DNA of 64,000 nt from Hyphomicrobiaceae bacterium (GTDB taxonomy: Bacteria > Pseudomonadota > Alphaproteobacteria > Rhizobiales > Hyphomicrobiaceae), in NCBI GenBank assembly GCA_041397645.1, contig JAWKWE010000005.1, positions 372,001-436,000 of the forward strand, in the 5' to 3' direction. Both the position numbers and the translations under genes were made by a program. This document shows positions 47,919 to 54,441 of this stretch, in pieces. Numbering within the stretch: the first letter of the stretch is position 1; each line of letters begins with the position of its first letter. The notes beneath the pieces were generated by a model that was not told the origin of the DNA, did not search any database, and saw only the letters and a list, made by a program, of their open reading frames with translations.

Positions 47919-47962
47919 GGCTCCGATCCGGCTCCGATTGGGGGGTCTGACGGGCTCCGATT
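47919..47962. repeat. Three copies of GGCTCCGAT(T)
   Basis: Direct repeats at 47919-47927, 47930-47939 and 47953-47962. Start-to-start spacings are 11 and 23 bases, near one and two helical turns, which would put them on the same DNA face. They lie just before the Com-like gene, so an operator is plausible. Confidence 0.5.
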
Positions 47963-48006
47963 CTTCAGGCCAATGGGAGTGCTCCATCGATCAGAGGAGC
48001 ACTTCC

Positions 48007-48252
48007 ATGCCGACTCCCTTCCCCCCGCGCCAGACAGCCCAGTCGAGCTGGTCCGGCGCCGCGAAGACCAAGCCCACCACCTCGAACTCGGAATGGCGCT
48101 GCACGCGCTGTGACAAGCTGCTCGGCGTCTGCCGGGACGGCCGCATGCACCTGCGCTTCGCGCGGGGGCACGAGTATCTCGTGGGCTTCCCGGTGCAGGC
48201 CACCTGTCGGGGCTGCGGCACGCTGAACAACGCGACCGCACCCGCGCGCTGA
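48007..48252 (+). CDS. Com-like zinc-finger protein
   Basis: An ~81-residue protein from the ATG at 48007 (GAGGAG upstream). It has two CxxC pairs: WRCTRCDKLLGVCRDGRMHL and ATCRGCGTLNN, and the first resembles the CxxCxKLL of phage Mu Com, an mRNA-binding translational activator of mom. The N-terminal 30 residues are Ser/Thr/Pro-rich. No mom-like gene is seen next to it, so the role may be a different RNA- or DNA-binding one. Confidence 0.62.
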   Translation: MPTPFPPRQTAQSSWSGAAKTKPTTSNSEWRCTRCDKLLGVCRDGRMHLRFARGHEYLVGFPVQATCRGCGTLNNATAPAR

Positions 48253-48350
48253 CACGCGCTTTCACCCAACCCCCTGAATCGCAGAGACGCGCGACGTCCT
48301 GACCTGGCCACGAGAAGGCGCCGGACGCCTGGCCGCAAGGCAGGCGTCCA

Positions 48351-49073
48351 ATGTCTATCGCGTGGCACGAGATCCGTGATCACCTCATGCATTCTTCTTC
48401 CAACCTTCACTTCCAGCGCAGTTTCGACGCCGTCCGGCGTGCGCAGGCTGCCCTCACACCGTTCCGGGATCCGGCGGCCCTGCTGGACGGGCTGCACGGC
48501 ACGACCGGCGATCAGGGCCAGAAGAACCTGATCCTCTCCGCGCTCGTCAGAGCGGCGCAGGGCGACGGGCCCGCGTCCGACTGCGCCCTGACGCTGCTGT
48601 TGCTGGCGCTCTGGCCCGGCCTCGACGCCATCCGCCGCCGATCGATCTGGCGCAGGCTCGGCACCGCCGACGAGGTCGCGTCCGACGTTCTGGCGCGCAC
48701 CACCGAGGCAGTCCGCAGCCTCGATCTCAGGCGCGTCAACTGGATCGCGGCCACGGTGCTGCGCAACGTCGAGCGCGACATGATCCGCGTGCGCCGGCGC
48801 GACTCGGCGCGCGAACATCTCGCCAGCGGCGCCAAACCCGACGAGGTGGCGGACAGCGGTGACAGCGGGATCGGCGCGGCCGGGTACGCACGGCTGAACG
48901 ACGCCGTGCGGAAGCTGCTCGGCGATGACGCCCTGCTGGTGATCCGCGTGGCGATCGAGGGTTTCTCGCAAGCCGAGGCGGGAGCCGAACTGGGCTTGAC
49001 CGAGGCTGCCGCCCGCAAGCGGTACCAGCGCGCCATGCGCCGGCTGCACGACGCCCTCGAGGAAATCCCCTGA
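48351..49073 (+). CDS. Sigma-factor-like protein (region 4)
   Basis: A 240-residue protein. The C-terminal ~60 residues are an extracytoplasmic-type sigma region 4: LNDAVRKLLGDDALLVIRVA followed by GFSQAEAGAELGLTEAAARKR and YQRAMRRLHDAL, an HTH pattern with the recognition helix in TEAAARKRYQRA. The middle is a long helical Arg-rich region (VLRNVERDMIRVRRRDSAR) that may be a degenerate region 2. It may direct transcription of phage genes. An alternative start is the ATG at 48387. Confidence 0.6.
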   Translation: MSIAWHEIRDHLMHSSSNLHFQRSFDAVRRAQAALTPFRDPAALLDGLHGTTGDQGQKNLILSALVRAAQGDGPASDCALTLLLLALWPGLDAIRRRSIWRRLGTADEVASDVLARTTEAVRSLDLRRVNWIAATVLRNVERDMIRVRRRDSAREHLASGAKPDEVADSGDSGIGAAGYARLNDAVRKLLGDDALLVIRVAIEGFSQAEAGAELGLTEAAARKRYQRAMRRLHDALEEIP

Positions 49074-49078
49074 ACGGA

Positions 49079-49111
49079 TGTCCCGATCCGGTCCTGCGGG
49101 TGGCTTTTCCC
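49079..49111. repeat. 33-base repeat, copy 1
   Basis: TGTCCCGATCCGGTC then four variable bases then GGGTGGCTTTTCCC. It lies between the sigma-like gene stop and the 64-residue gene. Copy 2 is at 50583-50615, which differs mainly in the four central bases (CTGC here, GCCG there). Each copy contains a CCGATCCGG palindrome-like core and a T run. Confidence 0.7.
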
Positions 49112-49157
49112 ATTCGAGCGCCCCGAGCGCCTTCCCTCCAACCGAAAGCAGACACGC

Positions 49158-49352
49158 ATGAACCGCACTGCCGATCTGTCGCTCGAGGATTTCAGGCGTC
49201 TTCCGGGGCTCTATCGCCGCTGGGAGCTGACCGAGGTCTGCGAGCCCAACCGCAACTATCAGATCGAGGACGCCGGCACGCACGCGGACGGGACGCCGCT
49301 ACTGGCGATCTACGTCGCCGAGCCCGCGCCCGACGTCCGCGAGGCCGCGTGA
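49158..49352 (+). CDS. Small protein of unknown function
   Basis: A 64-residue frame with ATG at 49158. It begins MNRTADLSLEDFRRLPGLYR and continues with TEVCEPNRNYQIEDAG and AIYVAEPAP, an acidic, non-membrane protein. Nothing known matches. It sits between repeat copy 1 and the next small gene, with tight spacing that supports an operon. Confidence 0.55.
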   Translation: MNRTADLSLEDFRRLPGLYRRWELTEVCEPNRNYQIEDAGTHADGTPLLAIYVAEPAPDVREAA

Positions 49353-49390
49353 TGGGCCTCCTCGATCACCTCATCTCACGGAGAACCGCC

Positions 49391-49687
49391 ATGCCGGACC
49401 AGCCGGACGACATCACCCGTCTTCGCAAGGTGAACTACGCCCTCGAAGATCTCCCCGAAACCATCGCCTTCCCGCAGCGCGCGGGTGACGAGCCGCGCGA
49501 GCCGCTGCCGGTCGTCGAGGCGACCGTCGACGAGATCGCCTTCGCGATCGTGGAAGCGGAGCGCGAGAGCACGGCCGCCTACCGCCGCGCCGACGCGCTG
49601 AAGCGCCTCTACAAGCTCGCCCGCGAGGCGGGGTGCATCGGCGCAGATCGCGCCGCCACGGCGGTGATGAAGAAGGAGGGCCAGTGA
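49391..49687 (+). CDS. Small helical protein of unknown function
   Basis: A 98-residue protein from the ATG at 49391, which follows ACGGAGAACCGCC, a good ribosome-binding site; an in-frame ATG at 49352 that overlaps the previous stop is the alternative. It is acidic N-terminally (DQPDDITRLRKVNYALEDLP) and helical C-terminally (VEAERESTAAYRRADALKRL). The stop overlaps the ATPase gene start (TGATG), indicating coupling. Confidence 0.65.
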   Translation: MPDQPDDITRLRKVNYALEDLPETIAFPQRAGDEPREPLPVVEATVDEIAFAIVEAERESTAAYRRADALKRLYKLAREAGCIGADRAATAVMKKEGQ

Positions 49688-50562
49688 TGGCCCTTCCCAT
49701 CATCGGCGCCGATGAGAGGCTCGCGCAGCGCAAGGGCATCAAGGGCGTCATCTTCGGCCGGTCCGGCATCGGCAAGACCAGCCTGCTCTGGACGCTGAAC
49801 GCCTCGACCACGCTCTTTCTCGATCTCGAGGCCGGGGATCTGGCGGTCGAGGGGCTGGAGATCGACACGCTCCGGCCCCGCACCTGGAAGGAATGCCGCG
49901 ACTTCGCGGTGTTCATCGGCGGGCCGAACCCGGCGCTGCGCGAGGACCAGCCCTACAGCCAGGCGCATTTCGACGAGGTCTGCGGGCGCTACGGCGATCC
50001 GGCGGTGATCGGGAAATACGAGACCGTCTTCATCGACTCGATCACCGTTGCCGGGCGACTCTGCTTCCAGTGGTGCCGCGGCCAGCCCGAGGCCCTCTCG
50101 GAGAAGACCGGCAAGCCCGACATCCGCGGCGCCTACGGGCTGCACGGCCGCGAGATGATCGGGTGGCTGACCCATCTGCAGCACACGCGCGGCAAGCATG
50201 TCTGGTTCGTGGGCATCCTCGACGAGCGGCTCGACGACTTCAACCGCAAGGTCTTCCAGCCGCAGATCGACGGCTCGAAGACCGGGCTCGAACTGCCCGG
50301 GATCGTCGACCAGGTCATCACCATGGCCGACATCCCGGACCCCGGCGGCCAGCCGCAGCGCGCCTTCGTCTGCCAGACGCTGAACCCCTGGGGCTATCCG
50401 GCCAAGGACCGCTCGGGCCGCCTCGACAGGGTCGAGGCCCCGCATCTCGGCCGGCTGATGGAGAAGATCCAGCGCCCCGCGGCGCCGGCCTCCGAACGCC
50501 TGACCTGGCCGCCGTTGACCCCGGCCGATCCCGCCCCCGCGCAGGAGCCCGGCCATGGCTGA
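49687..50562 (+). CDS. Phage RecA-like ATPase (Sak4-like)
   Basis: A 291-residue NTPase. Walker A is FGRSGIGKTSLLWTL, Walker B VFIDSITVAGRL, and KHVWFVGILDERLDD follows. The fold matches the phage single-strand annealing/recombination ATPases of the Sak4 group (RecA core, AAA_24). ATG at 49687 overlaps the previous stop. It belongs to the replication/recombination set with the DUF669-like protein and the helicase. Confidence 0.85.
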   Translation: MALPIIGADERLAQRKGIKGVIFGRSGIGKTSLLWTLNASTTLFLDLEAGDLAVEGLEIDTLRPRTWKECRDFAVFIGGPNPALREDQPYSQAHFDEVCGRYGDPAVIGKYETVFIDSITVAGRLCFQWCRGQPEALSEKTGKPDIRGAYGLHGREMIGWLTHLQHTRGKHVWFVGILDERLDDFNRKVFQPQIDGSKTGLELPGIVDQVITMADIPDPGGQPQRAFVCQTLNPWGYPAKDRSGRLDRVEAPHLGRLMEKIQRPAAPASERLTWPPLTPADPAPAQEPGHG

Positions 50563-50582
50563 GCGCCTCTCGCCACGCCCGG

Positions 50583-50615
50583 TGTCCCGATCCGGTCGCC
50601 GGGGTGGCTTTTCCC
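50583..50615. repeat. 33-base repeat, copy 2
   Basis: TGTCCCGATCCGGTC-GCCG-GGGTGGCTTTTCCC, lying between the ATPase gene stop and the DUF669-like gene, 49 bases upstream of its ATG. See copy 1 (49079-49111). A repeat at two operon joints suggests a shared promoter, processing site or terminator. Confidence 0.7.
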
Positions 50616-50663
50616 CTCTGACGCCACTGCGCGTCCCATCCTCCAACTGAAAGGAGCCGCGCA

Positions 50664-51152
50664 ATGTCCGGACCCTGGAACGACTTCAACTCCGCGCAAT
50701 CCAACACCAACGTCATCCCGAAGGGCACGCTTGCCAAGGTTCGCCTGACGCTCCGCCCGGGCGGCTTCGACGACCCCTCGCAGGGCTGGACAGGCGGCTG
50801 GGCGCGCCGCGCCGCCACCGGCGCCGTCTATCTCGACGCCGAATACACGGTGCTCGAGGGGCCCCATGCCCGGCGCAAGATCTGGTCGCTGATCGGCCTC
50901 TACAGCCCGAAGGGACCGGACTGGGCGAACATGGGGCGCGGCCTGATCCGCGGCATCCTCAACTCAGCGCGCGGCGTGTCGGACAAGGACAACTCGCCCG
51001 AGGCGCAGGCCCGCCGCCGCATCAACGGGTTCGGCGATCTCGACGGGGTCGAATTCGTCGCCCGCATCGACATCGGCACCGACACCAACGGCGAGGACAA
51101 GAACGAGATCCGCGCCGCGGTCACCCCGATCATCGCGACTACGCCGCGCTGA
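50664..51152 (+). CDS. DUF669-like phage protein, probably frameshifted at its 3' end
   Basis: A 162-residue frame. It starts MSGPWNDFNSAQSNTNVIPK, then the beta-rich core VRLTLRPGGFDDPSQGWTGG, VYLDAEYTVLEGPHARRKIW and the conserved end GVEFVARIDIGTDTNGEDKN. DUF669 proteins are single-strand-DNA-binding-like phage recombination partners. The frame ends early; shifting by one base at CACCCC (51123-51127) gives VTPDHRDYAALMG and a Pro/Ala-rich tail, and another shift near 51260 gives the ending GRPSWAQ at a stop at 51285. The ending is therefore likely lost through two single-base deletions or sequencing errors. Confidence 0.68.
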   Translation: MSGPWNDFNSAQSNTNVIPKGTLAKVRLTLRPGGFDDPSQGWTGGWARRAATGAVYLDAEYTVLEGPHARRKIWSLIGLYSPKGPDWANMGRGLIRGILNSARGVSDKDNSPEAQARRRINGFGDLDGVEFVARIDIGTDTNGEDKNEIRAAVTPIIATTPR

Positions 51153-51299
51153 TGGGCACGGTAGCGCCGCAGTTCGCCGCTGCCCCGGCGCAGGGCCACG
51201 CCCCGCAGCAGCCCACCACGGCCACCCAGCCCAGCCAGCCCGCGTCCGCCCCGGCGCCGCCGGTCGGCCGAGCTGGGCGCAGTAAGGGGGAGACCGGCC

Positions 51300-52994
51300 A
51301 TGCGCCTGCGCCCCCGCCAGAAGACCTTCGTCGAGCGCAGCGTGGCTGCGCTCGCTTCCCGCGGCAACACGCTGGGCGTGGCGCCCACCGGCGCGGGCAA
51401 GACCATCATGCTCTCGGCGGTCACCGGCGAGATGATCGGCGACGGGGCCAAGGCCTGCGTACTGGCGCATCGCGACGAGTTGACGGCGCAGAACCGCGCC
51501 AAGTTCCAGCGCGTGGTGCCGGGCGTCGCCACCTCGGTGATCGACGCCACGGAGAAGTCCTGGGGCGGCCAGGTCGCCTTCGCCATGGTGCCGACGCTGG
51601 CGCGGGCCTCGAACCTCGCCGACATGCCGCGTCTCGACCTGCTTGTCGTCGACGAGGCGCACCATGCCGTCGCCGACAGCTACCGCCGCATCATCGACCG
51701 CGTGCGCGAGGCCAATCCCGACGCCCGCATCTTCGGGGTCACGGCGACGCCGAACCGGGGTGACCGGAAGGGGCTGCGCGAGGTCTTCGACAACGTGGCC
51801 GACCAGGTGCGGCTGGGCGAGCTGATCGCCTCGGGCCACCTGGTGCCGCCGCGCACCTTCGTCATCGACGTGGGCGTGCAGGACGAGCTGCGCTCGGTCC
51901 GCAAGACCATGTCGGATTTCGACATGGCGGAGGTGGCGGGCATCATGGACCGCGCCCCCGTCACCGACGAGGTGATCCGCCACTGGAAGGAAAAGGCGGG
52001 GTCCGAAGGACGGCAGACCGTGGTGTTCTGCTCCACCGTCGCCCATGCCGAGCACGTCACCGACGCCTTCAGGGCGGCGGGCGTTTCCGCCGCGCTGATC
52101 CACGGCGATCTGGCAGCCGAGACCCGCAAGGCGATCCTCACCGACTACGCGGCGGGCGACATCCGCGTCGTGGTCAACGTGGCGGTGCTGACCGAGGGCT
52201 GGGACCATCCGCCCACCTCCTGCGTCGTGCTGCTGCGCCCCAGCTCCTACAAGTCCACGATGATCCAGATGGTAGGTCGCGGGCTGCGCACCGTCGATCC
52301 CGAGGAACACCCCGGCATCGTCAAGACCGACTGCGTCGTGCTGGATTTCGGCACATCGAGCCTGATCCACGGCACGCTGGAACAGGATGTCGATCTCGAC
52401 GGCAAGACCGAAACCGGCGAGGCGCCGACCAAGACCTGTCCTGCCTGCGAGGCGGAGATCCCGCTGGCCGCCACCGAATGCCCCCTATGCGGCGAGGCGT
52501 TCCCGCGGGAGGACGAAGAGGCCGGTGAAGGTGGCGGTGCCACGCCGCTCTCGGGCTTCATGATGACCGAGATCGACCTGCTGCAGCGATCCAGCTTCGC
52601 TTGGGTCGACCTCTACGGCACGGACGATGCGCTGATGGCCACCGGCTTCGCAGCCTGGGGCGGCATCTTCTGGCTGGACGGGGTCTGGTACGCCATCGGC
52701 GGCGCGAAGGGCGAACGCCCCCATCTGCTGGGTGTTGGCGAGCGCACGGTCTGCCTCGCGCAGGCGGACGACTGGCTGAACACCCACGAGACCGATGAGA
52801 GCGCCTTCAAGACCCGCTCCTGGCTGCGCCAGCCGCCCACGGAAAAGCAGCTGCAATACCTGCCGCCCGAGTGTCGCCATGACTTCGGCCTGACGCGCTA
52901 CCGCGCCTCGGCGCTGATGACCTTCGGCTTCAACAAGCGCGCCATCCGCCAGCTGATCGACAGCGCGGCCAGCCCCGAACGGAGGGCGGCATGA
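51300..52994 (+). CDS. Superfamily II DEAD-box-like helicase
   Basis: A 564-residue helicase. Walker A VAPTGAGKTIMLSAV, motif II VVDEAHHAVAD, motif III FGVTATPNRGD, and motif VI QMVGRGLRTVDPEEH define SF2 (RecG/UvrB-like DEAD family). Between the helicase core and C-terminus there is a zinc ribbon CPACEAEIPLAATECPLCGE. The C-terminal ~150 residues bear DUF-like repeats with Trp. The role is probably unwinding at phage replication forks or in recombination. Confidence 0.9.
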   Translation: MRLRPRQKTFVERSVAALASRGNTLGVAPTGAGKTIMLSAVTGEMIGDGAKACVLAHRDELTAQNRAKFQRVVPGVATSVIDATEKSWGGQVAFAMVPTLARASNLADMPRLDLLVVDEAHHAVADSYRRIIDRVREANPDARIFGVTATPNRGDRKGLREVFDNVADQVRLGELIASGHLVPPRTFVIDVGVQDELRSVRKTMSDFDMAEVAGIMDRAPVTDEVIRHWKEKAGSEGRQTVVFCSTVAHAEHVTDAFRAAGVSAALIHGDLAAETRKAILTDYAAGDIRVVVNVAVLTEGWDHPPTSCVVLLRPSSYKSTMIQMVGRGLRTVDPEEHPGIVKTDCVVLDFGTSSLIHGTLEQDVDLDGKTETGEAPTKTCPACEAEIPLAATECPLCGEAFPREDEEAGEGGGATPLSGFMMTEIDLLQRSSFAWVDLYGTDDALMATGFAAWGGIFWLDGVWYAIGGAKGERPHLLGVGERTVCLAQADDWLNTHETDESAFKTRSWLRQPPTEKQLQYLPPECRHDFGLTRYRASALMTFGFNKRAIRQLIDSAASPERRAA

Positions 52995-52997
52995 CCC

Positions 52998-53408
52998 ATG
53001 TCCACATCCACCCCCATCACGGCCGAGGACCGGCGGCGGCTCTGGCATCCGCGTGGAACGCTCTGTGCTGTCTGCCGGCAACCCACCCGTGGTTTTGGCT
53101 GGTTCGATCCGCACCGTTCGAAGCGGCCCCGGCCATCGGTCTGGTTCTGCTCGATGCCCTGCCAGTCCTTCTGGACGCGCTTGGCGCGGGAGCGTTTCGC
53201 CATGGTTGACCTGACCGAGGAGGAGCGCGCCGCGATCACCGCCACCATGAAGCGCGTGGCGCTGCTGATGGACGAGATCGGCTGGGCCACCCCGCTTGCC
53301 GAACTCACCGAGGCGCAGGTGCGCGCACTGATCGAGGAGGCCGTCGAGGGCTTCCGCGAGGCCATGTCCGACATCGCCCGGGCGCAGACGCCGGAGGTGC
53401 CGTTTTGA
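52998..53408 (+). CDS. DUF6511-like small zinc-ribbon protein
   Basis: A 136-residue protein from ATG 52998 (another ATG at 52991 is out of frame). It has CAVCRQPTRGFGWFDPHRSK and VWFCSMPCQSFWTRLAR, giving two CxxC-type pairs for a zinc ribbon, then a helical acidic C-terminal half (DLTEEERAAITATMKRVALL). This layout fits the DUF6511 family seen in alphaproteobacterial phages; function unknown. The stop overlaps the next gene by a few bases. Confidence 0.68.
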   Translation: MSTSTPITAEDRRRLWHPRGTLCAVCRQPTRGFGWFDPHRSKRPRPSVWFCSMPCQSFWTRLARERFAMVDLTEEERAAITATMKRVALLMDEIGWATPLAELTEAQVRALIEEAVEGFREAMSDIARAQTPEVPF

Positions 53409-54175
53409 CCCTCGATTACAATCACCGCCCCAGCTTCGCGGACCGGGTGAACGCCGCCGTCGACCAGGCGCTGACCGCCGATCAGGCGACGCGGCCGCCC
53501 CGCGACTACCTCGGCGGCTCGCGTCTCGGCCATGCCTGCGAGCGCGCCCTGCAGTTCGAGTTCACCACGACGCCGAAGGACGAGGGCCAGGACTTCAGCG
53601 GCCAGTCGCTGCGCATCTTCGCCATCGGCCATGTGCTCGAGGATCTGGCCGTCGCCTGGCTGCGTGGCGCGGGCTTCGACCTCTACACCCGCAAGGGCAA
53701 CCGGGCCGATGGCGGCCAGTTCGGCTTCTCCGTCGCGGGCGGGCGCATCCGCGGTCATGTCGACGGCATCATCGCCGCGGGGCCCGAAGGTTTCGGTCTC
53801 GCCGTTCCCGCGCTCTGGGAATGCAAGACCATGAACGCCAAGAACTGGCGCGCCTGCGTCAAGGACGGCGTGAGCAAGTCGAAGCCGGTCTATGCCGCCC
53901 AGATCGCGGTCTATCAGGCCTACATGGAAACCAGCGTGCCCGGCATCAGCGCCGCGCCCGCCGTGTTCACCGCGATCAACAAGGACACGGCCGAGATGCA
54001 CCACGAACTGGTGCCCTTCGACGCCGATCTCGCGCAGCGCATGTCCGACCGGGGCGTGCGGATCCTGCAGGCGACCGATGCGGGCGAGTTGCTGCCGCGC
54101 GTCGCCACTACGCCTGACTTCTTCGAATGCCGCTTCTGCCCCTGGTCCGAGCGCTGCTGGGGGCTGCCGGCATGA
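53405..54175 (+). CDS. Cas4/RecB-like PD-(D/E)XK exonuclease
   Basis: A 256-residue nuclease starting with TTG at 53405, which overlaps the previous stop. The core shows GHVDGIIAA (motif with Asp), ALWECKTMNAKNW (Glu-x-Lys of the PD-(D/E)XK fold) and IFAIGHVLEDLAVAW. A C-terminal cysteine cluster FFECRFCPWSERCW plus an N-terminal cysteine (LGHACERALQFEF) forms a Cas4-like [4Fe-4S] site. This is the phage recombination exonuclease expected next to a Sak4-type ATPase. Confidence 0.88.
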   Translation: MTLDYNHRPSFADRVNAAVDQALTADQATRPPRDYLGGSRLGHACERALQFEFTTTPKDEGQDFSGQSLRIFAIGHVLEDLAVAWLRGAGFDLYTRKGNRADGGQFGFSVAGGRIRGHVDGIIAAGPEGFGLAVPALWECKTMNAKNWRACVKDGVSKSKPVYAAQIAVYQAYMETSVPGISAAPAVFTAINKDTAEMHHELVPFDADLAQRMSDRGVRILQATDAGELLPRVATTPDFFECRFCPWSERCWGLPA

Positions 54176-54441
54176 GCGACGATGGCGTCCTGCATTTCAA
54201 CCCGTGGATGGATTTCAACGACGGGCCACCGTCCGAGAACCCGTTCGGCTGCGACCCTGACCCCAGCAGATCGCCGTCTTCCTCGACACCGTGTTCAGCT
54301 GGTGCGAGGGGCTGATCCGCTCCGGGGTTTCGTCGACAAGGGTCAGGGCCGAGACGGCAAGCCGCACAACATCTGGATCGCGGCCGACGACAGCGCACCA
54401 GGGAAACTCGCGACCTTCGCCGCGTGGGCGAACCGCGAGGG
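54172..54441 (+). pseudogene. Broken 5' part of the primase-helicase gene
   Basis: The frame from the ATG at 54172 (overlapping the previous stop by four bases) starts MSDDGVLHFNPWMDFNDGPP and is cut at 54315. Reading continues as the same protein after single-base steps: QIAVFLDTVFSWCEGLI in the next frame (from 54267), then PLRGFVDKGQGRDGKPHNIW and LATFAAWANREG in a third, then AAVYVIPGTVAEQGQ in the frame of 54424. Each step is one missing base at a C or G run (near 54262, 54318 and 54440). Either the gene is decaying or the consensus has homopolymer errors. Confidence 0.7.

Noticed and set aside
51152..51763. 203-codon frame between the DUF669-like and helicase genes
   Set aside because: Its first ~40 codons are probably the displaced DUF669 tail; the remainder overlaps the helicase out of frame.
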